Shown here piece after piece: positions 25,638 through 38,475 of a stretch of DNA of 64,000 bases. The number at the start of each line of letters is the position of its first letter. Within the stretch, counting starts at the first letter, position 1. Both the position numbers and the translations under genes were made by a program. The DNA is from Phocoena phocoena. Its lineage: Eukaryota > Chordata > Mammalia > Artiodactyla > Phocoenidae. Location of the stretch: NCBI RefSeq assembly GCF_963924675.1, contig NC_089236.1:61093306-61157305 (forward strand). The letters are read 5' to 3'. Under the pieces are notes generated by a model, which was not told the origin of the DNA, made no database searches, and saw only the letters and a program-made list of their open reading frames with translations.

Positions 25638-26029
25638 TCATCTGTAAAATAAAGAGCCCCCAGTAGCCTGAACTACGTTTCATCCATTAAAAATTAAATA
25701 TTTTAAATAATCTAGTTGAGGAAAAATTTTAAGCTGTTACAGAAGGCACATAAAATGAGTTCTGTCATGTTCTGAATTAGTTTTGTAAGCCATCACCAAA
25801 CACATATTTTTTTAACATTAAAACAAAAATATATTTTAATTAAGTTGATTATATCCTAAGTTTTTGTGCAAATGACAAGTTAGGAAGGGTAATTTAATAT
25901 TGTTATAATAAAAAAATCCAACTAATTTTTTTCTCCTAGTACTTTTACATTTTTTATATTAATTAATTAATATTTACTTTTTAATTGAGATGAAGGGCTT
26001 TTCATGGCATCATATGGGGAGGGAGGTCA

Positions 26030-27110
26030 TAATATCAACATGACTAACTACTGGTTATGTTAACTTTGATTACTTGGTTAAGCTGCTGTCAGGTTTCTCC
26101 ATCCATATTCTAGTTATTCGAAGCAAGTCACTAAGTCCATTCCATCCTAAAAGGGAGTAAAATTGGGGTTTACCTCTCTGGAGGGAGGAGCATCAAAGAC
26201 TTTCTGGATATTTTCAAACCATCACAGAATTTAATAAATATTTTGGGGTGATACTCTGTGTCTATGTAAATATACTGCTTTTCCTTAAAGTTTTGCCCAC
26301 TAATATTACCACTCACCCATGGAGGTTGCCTCTAGCAATTATTATTGTATTGTCCTAATGATGATTTTCTGCTTCTTCATTTCCTCTAAACTTATTATTT
26401 GGAATTCTTTTGTAAGGAAGATTTGTCCCTTTGCCTCCATTTATTTATCTAATAAATCATTTATTTATATCTTTATGGCCTTACAGATATGTATTTTATT
26501 CTTTGAGTTATAGTCCAATACTATCATTATTTACATTGTTGCTCAAATTGTTCCAGATTTAGCTCTCAGGAGAGCTTTCAGGTTGTTTCCTGTATCCTTT
26601 TGATTTGGCCCTATGCCTTTTACTTTTTGAGTACTTTCTTATTTTCTGGCACTACAATCTGCCACAAACTCAGATTTTCCCAGCTAAAGGCTTAGAACCA
26701 GCCATTTCTTCAGCCATTCCAGGCTCCTTTTATTGAGGAATTGTATTTAGACACTAAGATAAGAGTGCTAGGTATGCTCCTGGCTACTGGATTGTTGTTT
26801 CTGAGCCATCTCAGTACACTGAGCTAAAACATATACGTATTGTATATTATCCTGTGTATATACACGTAGTTATAATTACTTCTACTTCTATCTATATTTA
26901 TATTTATATTAAAATAAACATGAATTCATACTGATATCACCAACCATAATTCAGTACCATTGTTCACTCTAGCCTTCTTGGATATTTGTAACTTCTTTCT
27001 TGGACAGCACAAAACCTGGCTCTCACTGTTAACAACTTAACTGTTCAACTCCAGTATTCATGTAAAGTATTTTCAAAATTGTTAACCCCTTCCCTGTGAG
27101 AAACAAATTA
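26030..27110 (+). repeat. Old interspersed repeat, probably L1M-related
   Basis: A kilobase of sequence matches a widespread mammalian repeat in my memory: CTGGTTATGTTAACTTTGATTAC, CAGGTTTCTCCATCC, TTGTAAGGAAGATTTGTCCC, AGTCCAATACTATCATTATT, TTGCTCAAATTGTTCCAG and TTTCTGGCACTACAA. I believe this belongs to an old L1M-type LINE, but I am not certain of family or orientation. No coding capacity remains. Confidence 0.5.
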
Positions 27111-27307
27111 GTCAGTTATAGCCTTTATGTTCTTTTGTATTTTAACTTTTCAGTGTTCAGTCAAAATGTTCTTTTCCAAAGTTACCAGAATCAGCTCTTT
27201 TTTCTCCCACCCCTTTGGATGAGGTTATGCCATACCTTTGTAATATAGCTAATTTCATTTGTTACACTCTACATTTCTTCCTGGCATCCCCTGATATCTT
27301 GGTTGAT

Positions 27308-27440
27308 TTTTTTTTTTTAATTTTTGCATACAGTAAAGTTCATTCTTTATGATATACAGTTCAATGGGTTTTAATAAATGCTTAGAGATTATTATCATTT
27401 TCTGTATCATTGTAACTCTATGAGAAGCAGTTGAGTAAGG
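27308..27440 (-). repeat. Old L1M-type 3' end scrap, antisense
   Basis: A T run, then GCATACAGTAAAGTTCATTC and GATATACAGTTCAATGGGTTTTAATAAATGC, resembles a reversed L1M 3' UTR (compare 6955-7060). It is short and diverged. Confidence 0.5.
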
Positions 27441-28526
27441 GAGAAGAATTGGGGGCAAAATTAGTAGTAATGAGAATGGTCTATAAATTTAGTGCTGTTG
27501 TCTGTGGGAGAAATGATGATGATTTAACAATACGATGATTGTTTTTGGATTTTCAATATGATTGATATATTCTCTTCCAGACAATTATAATGTCTTTATT
27601 TTTATGAGGTAGACTTTTAAAAAAATTCAGTATAAAAGAGATTTCATGTTCTAGTTTGAATACAAAAAATGTTGAGTAATATGTTAGATACAGCCTCAAG
27701 CTCCCTTTAGCTTATGACATGTGTTAAGATTTGTGACGTATTTAAAAGTAGAGCTAATATGCTGAACTGATGAATTGGGCGAGAGTGTGAGATAAAATGA
27801 TAATTTAAGAATAATCTGAGGTTTTGTTCTTAAGTAAATAGTGGCACCATTTGAAAGATCTAGTAATATCTTTACAAATTTAGTGAACACATTTCATTTC
27901 TTCAAACAACAAAAACAAGTTAAATACGTTAAATGAATAGTGCAAAATTTAAATGTTAAATGTTTATTCTTCTAAATAGATGTAAAAGAGAAAAACATAG
28001 TTATTTCTCATCTCGAGAAGTTTCTTGCATCTTACAAGGGCACAATATAGAAGAATGAGCTTGCATACAATAAAATTCTATTAAATCATTTTATATCAGT
28101 AGCCTGTTTATATGCACTGCTTGCAAACCTTGCTCTTATAAGTCGTGGAAAATAAAAGTAATTTGTTATTTTTGCCCCTTTATCAGAGAACATAAATGGT
28201 ACTAGTATAGTACTTTGAAAATACAACGGAATTTTCTTAAGATTCTTTCTGCCAAAGACTAAACAAATATTGTGATCTATTGTTTCTTTTCATTTAAACC
28301 AAGACTGGATTGGAGATAAGTACTTGAGTTAATTATTTCCCCTTCTAAATAATGAAGACTTCAGGCAATAATGGAATATCAGATGTCTGTTTGTAATCTA
28401 GTACCTAACATACCCAGCCCCTAGTATGTTCCTGCCTATTTTTCAATTTATCACCTATAACTTTTTAGCTTGCATACCTGATAACAAACTTCAAGATGAG
28501 AAGTAAAATGTCATATTGCAACCTTC
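27441..28526. other. AT-rich non-coding interval
   Basis: No gene or named repeat is visible. It ends at the left target duplication of SINE 1. Confidence 0.55.
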
Positions 28527-28537
28527 CTTATTCTTTT

Positions 28538-28740
28538 TTTTTTTTTTGCGGTACACGGGCCTCTCACCATTGTGGCCTCTCCCATTGCGGAGCACAGGCT
28601 CCGAACGCGCAGGCTCAGCGGCCACGGCTCACGGGCCCAGCCGCTCTGTGGCATGTGGGATCCTCCCGGACTGGGGCATTAACCCGTGTCCCCTGCATTG
28701 GCAGGCGGACTCTCAACCACTGCGCCACCAGGGAAGCCCT
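28538..28740 (-). mobile_element. CHR-type tRNA-derived SINE, copy 1
   Basis: Read on the minus strand, the element starts AGGGCTTCCCTGGTGGCGCAGTGG (in two parts: AGGGCTTCCC and the box-A-like TGGTGGCGCAGTGG). It runs through a GGGACACGGGTTAATGCCCC box-B region to GAGGCCCGTGTACCGC and an A-tail, seen here as a T run. Identical target duplications CTTATTCTTTT flank it (28527-28537 and 28741-28751). Such SINEs are transcribed by RNA polymerase III and moved by L1 enzymes. This family points to a cetacean genome. Long open frames across it are shadows of its GC-rich body. Confidence 0.93.
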
Positions 28741-28751
28741 CTTATTCTTTT

Positions 28752-29439
28752 AATTACCCATTTTAAATCAACCTGATATGTGTTAACGTTCATTTTTGAT
28801 TACATCATGAAGATTTACAAAGTTTTTCTTCATTTGGTCTTTTGTTGAACTAGCTTTTAATGTAACAAGAAAACTTCAAGAAGTGCCTATTTAAAAAATA
28901 TATTAAAAACATACTTTAATATAAGTTAACAAGTCTTTGGCTCTACCAATCTTTTCAATTATCTAAATGGCTTTATCTTCATTTAAAAAATATTTTGCCT
29001 TTTTAAACCAATCTGTTTTATCAGCCAGCAAAGGATAAGCAGGAGAGAGAGGGACATATTTTTTTTATTTTTTGAGCTCTGAGAAAAGTGTCTGATGTCA
29101 GGACTTTAAATCTATAGCTAAAGATTAACACTCTATTATTTATTATTCCTTTTGAAATTAAAATCATGTGAGAATTTACATGCATGATAAATTTACATGC
29201 ATATAGTTATTAATCATTTTGTAGACACCTTGTCATCACAATCATTTGAGAGGAAATAGGTTAAAGTTTAGAAAGAACAATATATTGTTCCAAACAGGAG
29301 AATCATGCCATAGTAAATACAATAGAAAAAAAACAGGAAAATATAAGGAATAAAAAAGAGTTCTTTTAGTACTTTTTAGCACTGGAGCTAGTTTTGAATT
29401 CAATATTTTGAGACTCCAAAACCTGTTCTACAACATATA
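28752..29439. other. AT-rich non-coding interval
   Basis: No gene is recognised. A short repeat of TTTACATGCAT occurs twice near 29175-29202. Nothing else stands out. Confidence 0.5.
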
Positions 29440-29895
29440 CTTTCTTGAGTATTATGCCAGGATAACAAAAAATTGGTCTCTGTTTTAAAAGAGATTAACA
29501 TATTGCAGGAAGAGAAATACGAAAAACTAAGAAAGCCCTGGGATGGTAGGAATAGAGTGGAATTCAAAGTACAATTGAGGGTTCAGGGAAAGAGTGTCTA
29601 ACTCACCTGAATAGTTACAAGATGTTGGGACAAAGCAGATTACACAAATGCTGAATCTTGAATCATGAGCAGAAAGCTTGCAAACAGACACAAAGGAAGG
29701 GAGTAGTTAAGATAATAGATAATTTTGTGGGACAGATACACAGAGAAATAAATCTGAATCAGGTATTTAAGAGGAAGTCCCAGCTCATATATTGTAAGAC
29801 AGTCAATACCATAGCAGTTTAGGTGTTATTCAATCTCAATTTATTGAAAAGTATTAAATAGTGGAATAATGAAATCAGGTTTGTGTTTAACTATG
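29440..29895 (+). repeat. Ancient mammalian interspersed repeat, fragment 3
   Basis: TTGGTCTCTGTTTTAAAAGAGATTAACATATTGCAG, then a GGGTTCAGGGAAAGAGTG region, and AGTGGAATAATGAAATCAGGTTTGTGTTT follow the order of the same unnamed repeat as fragments 1, 2 and 4. It is diverged and non-coding. Confidence 0.5.
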
Positions 29896-30002
29896 GCATT
29901 TAATAAATTCACTTTTTGTAACTAATATTTGTTGAGAGACTATATTATGCAAAGCACTATGAGGTTATATTTTTAAGTAAAGGGAAAAGCACAAAATAAT
30001 AG

Positions 30003-30467
30003 TGAAGGATGGCAGAATATGCCATCCCAAATATGACACTTTGGCATAAGGATTATTTTGAGTTAAAGGCACTTAAAAACAGCAGATACAAGAAGGTCAT
30101 TCTGATCGTCCCTTTTCTTCCTGAAAATAGGAAATAAAAACTCCCACATGAAAGATGCCCTTCCTGTACCAGGAAAAAATAGCCTTCCACAGGGAATGAA
30201 AACTAAGATATTCTGTACAAACAGACTTTGTTAAAATATTTCTTAATTTCCTTTAGCCTCTCATATATTTTAGTTACTTTTCCACAATTGCCTCTCTTCG
30301 TTCAATCTGATATAAAATCATGTAGTTTCCACCATTTTGGGGGGGACTTCATTCCTTATGAAGCCTCCTGTGTCATATAAATTTGTATCCTTTTGTCCTG
30401 TTAATCTGTTTTATGTCAGTTTAATTCTCAAACCAGGCCAAAAAATTCTAAGAGGCTTCTCCTTACA
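30003..30467 (+). mobile_element. ERVL-like solo LTR
   Basis: TGAAGGATGGCAGAATATGCC starts the element. GACACTTTGGCATAAGGATT and GAGTTAAAGGCACTTAAAAAC follow, then a 3' part with ATGAAGCCTCCTGTGTCATAT and TTAATCTGTTTTATGTCAGTTTAATTCTCA. I recognise this as an old ERVL-class LTR, subfamily not assigned. A 4-5 bp duplication (AATAG at 29998-30002; ATAG at 30468-30471) fits the ends. No internal viral sequence is present. Confidence 0.55.
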
Positions 30468-30864
30468 ATAGAATATGCTTAAGACTGTCATAACTGTCAT
30501 AAACATATTGAGGGCCTTTGTGATTTAACTCCTACTAACATCTGCATAATAAACCTGCTAAACAAGTTTTATTAAAACTTTTGATATTCTAGGAAATACA
30601 TGATCATTTTCAAACAGTCCTAGGTCATATTTGCCAATAGAATAGATTTATTGTGCCCAAATAGGAAACGAGAAGCTCGTTTGCTTTTCATCTTTGGCTA
30701 AGCTTGTTTCTCTATCTCTGGCATTCTGTCCCAGATTGAAAATATTTTAAAATTGTTTCCTTCCTAATGGCTCATCTCTTTTTTATACATGAAAGAGACA
30801 TATTTTCTAATATAAGATATAAAGTACAGAGGAGATATTAAACATCCCTTCACTCTTTACTTAC

Positions 30865-31640
30865 TTATCCAACATTATGTAAATACTAGACTCAGTGCTC
30901 ACATTCTGAGTAATAGAATAAGCAGGACAGATAGGATACCTGCCATAGTGGAATTATACTTTAGCATAGGAAACAGAAAATAATAAAACAACTGACTCAA
31001 ATAAATACAGAGTATTTAAGTGCTATAAAGGAAATTTGTGATTCTGTGATACAGAACAACCAGGAGGATGGCCTCCAGGAAGTAATGACATTTCAGCAGA
31101 GACCTGCAAGATGCTAGGGGCCAGTAATGCCAGGTGGCAGGGGAAAAGAGGGAATAATAAACACAAAGGCTATGAAATGGGAAGAATGCAGCATGTTTGT
31201 TCTTGGAATTGACAAAAGCTATTATGATTATGAGAGTGAATGGGTTAAGTAGTTCTAAGAGCTGAAGTCAACAAAGTGGGCTAGATTGTGAAAGGATTTA
31301 TAGGTCTTGGAAAAGGCTTTAATTGCATTCTAAGTGTAATGAGAAATCATTAACTTTAAGCTGGGAATACCATAATTTCATTTTTAAAAAAGATTTAACT
31401 GCTAAATGGAGAGGCTAGAGATAGAAAGCAGGGAAGCTGGATAAAGAAGCCAGTGCACTCTCCTAAACAAGAAGTGACAGTGACTTTAATAAAACTGCAG
31501 AGATAGAAAAATTAGGATACATCAGAGATGTAATTCAAAGGTGAGATGAACAGGATTTGAAGATTGATGGAGTATGAGTTTCTGTGGACTTGAAGATGAG
31601 TTCTGCCCTGATTATACTGATTTCAAGGAAGGAATCTACT
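30865..31640 (+). repeat. Ancient mammalian interspersed repeat, fragment 4 (longest)
   Basis: This is the longest copy of the unnamed repeat. The order is CTAGACTCAGTGCTCAC, GATACCTGCCATAGTGGAAT, GGATGGCCTCCAGGAAGTAATGACATTTCAGCAGAGACC, CACAAAGGCTATGAAATGGG, AAAGGATTTATAGGTCTTGG, AGATTTAACTGCTAAATGGA and AAGATTGATGGAGTATGAG. It is non-coding. The family name is left open. Confidence 0.6.
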
Positions 31641-33232
31641 TTTTCCTAACTTATATAATTAATTTTTACTAAATCCACATTGCAGGTTTATCTGGGAAGG
31701 ACAACAGCCAGAGCATAAGGAGAAGATTTCACATCTTCCATTATTTTAATAAACATAAAAGAACAATGATAACACAAAACACTTTGGTTGAAAGTAGGAA
31801 TTAGAGCAAAATACATCCTCCAAGGAATATAAATTGTTTTGTTGACTACAGTACAAATCAGAAAAAGTTAGCAAGAAGTAAAAATAATTTCTTGCCTGAA
31901 ATAACAGTGACCTATCTCAGGAAGAAAGAAGGAATTCTGACAAACATTACTGATATCTCATAAAATTTCAAAATTGAATGTATGGGCGAGCCATGGAAAA
32001 ATGGGAATCTCTTTTCCGGGGACCCCATTCCCCACTGCAGGGCAGCATACTACAGTGATTCATGGAAGCCTTTCAGCTTTACACTGAAGAAAATTTGTAA
32101 TATTCTTTTCTGAGTTTCTTTTTTTTTCTGATTTTTGTCTGTATTAATTATTCTTCTCTCCCTACATTTGCTATGTTGTCGTTATAACTTTCAACTTTTT
32201 CAGTGAAATGATTAGTGCATTTTTTATTAGTTATTTTCAGTAATGGAATTACAAGGCAATGTGCTATCCTCCAAGTATAGATTTGGCCAAATTGTATAGA
32301 TTTTTCTGTGTACTTTTCTCATGATTGGTATTTCTAAATATACTGTTAAAACAACTTTTATTTTCCCACTGACTCAAAAGCTACCGTTGAGAATGTTTTT
32401 TTATTTCTAAATATTTGTAAATACATATTTTTATTTTTTCATTTTGAATATTTCAATGTCATTTGTTTCCTTAGATAATTTTCACTCTGAAAAAACTGGA
32501 AGATGTACAATTCATGATTATTTAATACAACTTCAATTCTTTGAATATTCTAGAACTCTCAAGCTATCAATATTGGAAATGACAAGCTTTCATTTAAAAT
32601 ATATTTAAAAGAAGTACAATTATACTTTTTTCTTACGTCTGTCATTTGCTCCCCCTCTCAATCTTGCTGGTATACTCTGTGATTTTTCTTCCCAATCAGA
32701 GTAAAAGATTTAATAATATTTTACTGTGATTATTACTACACAATATATAATTTAAAGCAAAACATAATTGCTTTCTGAATTTTACTAATACTTTCAAATC
32801 TAATGGTAAAATTTTCAAGTAAGGTTAAAATCATAATTACAGAATAGACACATACCAGTAATAGGATCCAAGTCTATGGCCAAAGACAGCTTATTTTTAA
32901 ATTTTATTTTTCTACCACCACATTATTAGATGATAGGAAAAGTAGAAGTTTGATCAAAAATATTTTCAACATTCAATTAGATAACACTTTTATATATTTT
33001 CAGAAATGAATAAAATAGAAGGATAATAGAAAATTTTAAAGTAGAAAAAATTTAAAACCAAGATTTTTTCCCTCTATAACCATATGTTTATCTATCATAA
33101 ATTTTAAAATCCATAAAAAAACGGATTTCTTAAAAACAGAAATACACAATATAGTCAAAATATTTAGTTAGAAGAATAATCTTTGCAAATTAGAAGTTTT
33201 TTGGAATAAAAATTACATGTATTTAAGGTGTT
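31641..33232. other. AT-rich non-coding interval
   Basis: No gene is recognised. A slightly GC-richer patch at about 31980-32060 (GGGCGAGCCATGG...CCCCACTGCAGGGCAGC) is unexplained and may be a scrap of an LTR. Confidence 0.5.
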
Positions 33233-35180
<1,948 letters not shown>

Positions 35181-35210
35181 TTTCTTAATTGTGTTGGGTT
35201 TGTTGGGTTT

Positions 35211-35418
35211 TTTTGTTTTTTGTGTGTGTGATACACAGGCCTCTCACTGTTGTGGCCTCTCCCATTGCGGATCACAGGCTCCAGATGTGCCGGCTCAGCA
35301 GCCATGGCTCATGGGTCCAGCCGCTCCACGGCATGTGGGATCTTCCCAGACCAGGGCACGAACCCATGTCCCCTGCATCGGCAGGCGGTCTCTCAACCAC
35401 TGTGCCACCAGGGAAGCC
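35211..35418 (-). mobile_element. CHR-type SINE, copy 2, nested in L1-B spacer
   Basis: Minus-strand reading starts GGCTTCCCTGGTGGCACAGTGG at 35418 and ends near GAGAGGCCTGTGTATCAC followed by an A-rich tail. The target duplication TTGTTGGGTTT is present at 35200-35210 and 35419-35429, and its sequence is part of the L1 spacer between ORF1 and ORF2. Insertion is in the same orientation as its L1 host. It is more diverged than copies 1, 3 and 4: many of its CpG sites are TG or CA. Confidence 0.93.
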
Positions 35419-35466
35419 TTGTTGGGTTTGTTTTTGTAGGTCCCTTTCTTCTCTTGTGTTTCCCAC

Positions 35467-36372
35467 TTAGAGAAGTTCCTTTAGCGTTTGTTGTAGAGCT
35501 GGTTTGGTGGTGCTGAATTCTCTTAGCTTTTGCTTGGATGTATAGCTTTTGACTTCTCCATTGAATCTGAATGAGATCCTTGCTGGGTAGAGTAATCTTG
35601 GTTGTAGGTTCTTCCCTTTCATCACTTTAAATATATCATGCCACTCCCTTCTGGCTTGTAGAGTTTCTGCTGAGAAATCAGCTGTTAACCTTATGGGAGT
35701 TCCCTTGTATGTTATTTGTCAGTTTTCCCTTCCTGCTTTCAATATTTCTTCTTTGTCTTTAATTTTTTCCATTTTGATTACTATGTATATTGGCATGTTT
35801 CTCTTTGGGTTTTTCCTGCCTGGGACTCTCTGTGCTTTCTGGACTTGGGTGGCTATTTCCTTTCCCATGTTAGGGAAGTTTTCAACTATAATCTCTTCAA
35901 ATCTTTTCTCAGGTCCTTACACTCTCTCATCTCCTTCTGGGACCCCTAAAATGCGAATGTTGTTGTGTTTAATGTTGTCCCAGAGGTCTCTTAGGCTGTC
36001 TCCATTTCTTTTCATTCTTTTTTCTTTATTCTGTTCTGCAGCAGTGAATTCCAACATTCTGTCTTCCAGGTCACTTATTCGTTCTTCTGCCTCAGTTATT
36101 CTGCTATTAATTCCTTCTATTGTATTTCTCATTTCAGTTATTGTATTGTTCATCTCTTTTTGTTTGTTGTTTAATTATTCTAGGTCTTCGTTAAACATTT
36201 GTTTCATCTTCTCGATCTTTGCCTCCATTCTTTTTCCGAGGTCCTGGATCATCTTCACTATCATTATTCTGAATTCTTTTTCTGGAAGGTTGCCTATCTC
36301 CATTTCATTTAGTTGTTTTCCTGGGGTTTTATATTGTTGCTTCATCAGGTACATAGCCCTCTGCTTTTTCAT
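35467..36372 (-). pseudogene. L1-B ORF1 remnant (RNA-binding ORF1p)
   Basis: An ATG at 36372-36370 begins MKKQRAMYLMKQQ, and the coiled-coil text NEMEIGNLPEKEFR follows. A stop occurs near 36175, after EKMKQMFNEDLE. Reading resumes in frame with the AEERISDLEDRM heptads (36153-35917) and stops again after GVPEGDERV. The C-terminal part is present further left. The complementary strand holds a 258-codon open frame (35693-36469) that is only the antisense shadow of this lysine/glutamate-rich ORF. Confidence 0.85.
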
Positions 36373-36503
36373 CTTGTCTTTCTGTGAATGTGGTTTTTGT
36401 TCCACAGGCTGCAAGACTGTAGTTCTTCTTGCTTCTGCTGTCTGCCCTCTGGTGAATGAGGCTATCTAAGAGGCTTGTGGACGTTTCCTGATGGGAGGGA
36501 CTC

Positions 36504-38407
36504 AGTATGTTGTTTTATTTGTGTTTGTTTTATCAGAAGTAAAGCATGGACTCTAAGTGTATCTAGATTTAGACACATGCTCACAACCTTTCTGGTGGGA
36601 CAGACACAAAGAAAATAAATCCTACTTCCCTATCCAGATGTTCATAAATTTAACAAATAAAAAATCAAACATAAAGTATATTAGTAAAACATGGACCACA
36701 AAGGAAAAGACATTGTGTTTATCCCATATAGTAATGCAGTTTTCCAAAAATGAGTAAAATAAATTATCTATCCATATGATCATTAATTTAATGACAGGGA
36801 AGTGTCATAGGGGAGTGATACTAAGAGTCTGTGAACTATGTATTAAATTTAACCATCCTTTTTATAATTAACAGTCTCCAGAATACACATTAAGCCTAAG
36901 TACATGAATAATTCTAAATTGAGGGTCACAATATAAAATCTACATTATAAATCTCAATGAATTTGTAACAATCTAATGAACTTAACATGTAGTACAATTA
37001 TCTGTTAAATTATTATGACTCATAAATGTCATTTTTCCAATCCATAACACCACAAATTGTAGTACAAATGAAAATTTGAATGTTTAAACTGTTTTCATTT
37101 ATACCTTCATTTTATTTTAGTATTTATTAAGTGTCAAAAATACAAAGAACTTAAAGACTTACTTCTAAGAGAGCTTGACACTTTGTGAAATTTTAATACT
37201 CCAACTCAGACTCAAATTATTTCTTTAAGATTGCATTTGAATTAATGTATAAGTTTTTACTGTCCTTTGGAGACAGCTGCTAAGCTTGCCATCATACTCA
37301 TTAAGACCATGTAACACTATACTCAAACACCTCTTGTGAAACACTTCAACTAATAATAAACTGTAGAATTACTCAGTTTTCAATACCATTGTCAAATATA
37401 GGTAATAATTGTCATATTGCTCAACACTAAACTATACAACTCTAATATTCACTGGCATATGGTATAACTGAAATGGATTTATTTGGAATTATGCACATAC
37501 TGTTATATAAGTAAGAGAAATATATAAGCAAAAAAAAAAATGAACCTATTTTTAATCTCACTCACCAGGGAATAATATTGTTGACACATTTTTATATTTC
37601 CATTCTGTCTTTTCAAAATGAAGGTATCAGGTTTATGTATATTTAAATTAAAAATATTCCTCTATTTCTTAACTGAACAGTTCCTCATGCTATAAAATAT
37701 TTGCCATAAATGCTGTTCTAAGCTTCATGGTATTCTAGTGTGCAGGAATGTAGTAACCTACTTCTGGCTGTAAATTTAGGTTGCTACCTTTGGAAAAAAT
37801 ATTGCCTTTCTTTTCTATGTTTTAATTACATATTTTAAATATTAATGTATATATCTTTTCCCTAGCACATGACACACAGATTCAGTAAATATTTGTTGAA
37901 AGCATGTTTGCATTATTCTCCACTGCAACTTGTCTTGGAGTTAAGATATTTTTTTAAATTACATGATAAGTATATGATATTTTTCAATATCCTCTTAAAT
38001 TTTTATAATAAATCTTTCTCAGGAGAAACCTTGGCTTAGATGTCTTATTTTTGAAAGGAGTCACTATGCCTCAACACCAGTTTTGGGCTCCCTTGAGGGA
38101 CAGACCCAGTTACAAGTATCACTATGCTCAGAAAATCTCAAAGCTGTGGCTTACTCTTAGGTATCTGTGGTTCTCCCAGGCCAGCTGCAACTTCCCCATT
38201 GTCTTTTTACAGAAATAATTCCACTTAGTTTCTTAGTCATATAGCACCTTATGAGGTTATCAGAGGAGCAAAGCTAAGTAGTTAACCAGATCAATTGTGT
38301 TTGCAGAAAAGGAAAGACATGTGTTAACCCTCTGTCTGCATATAACTATTGTGTTTTTATGGGTTTTGGATTCCACATCCCTCTTGACAAATTTCTTTTT
38401 ACCATTT
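36504..38407. other. AT-rich non-coding interval with an L2/MIR-like scrap
   Basis: No gene is recognised. At 37861-37912 the text CTAGCACATGACACACAG followed by TTCAGTAAATATTTGTTGAAAGCATG resembles the 3' end shared by L2 and MIR elements. Confidence 0.5.
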
Positions 38408-38475
38408 ATATATACATATAAATACACACACAGACACATATATATGTATATATATATATATATATATGTAAGTAT
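38408..38475. repeat. TA/CA microsatellite
   Basis: A compound run of (TA)n, ACACACA and ATATATGTATATATATATATATATATATG occupies about 65 bp. It is likely polymorphic in length. Short frames encoding tyrosine/isoleucine runs across it are meaningless. Confidence 0.92.

Noticed and set aside
35693..36469. 258-codon plus-strand open frame rich in Phe, Leu, Ser and Ile
   Set aside because: It is the antisense of L1-B ORF1. A lysine/glutamate-rich coding strand gives few stops and a hydrophobic product on the complement.
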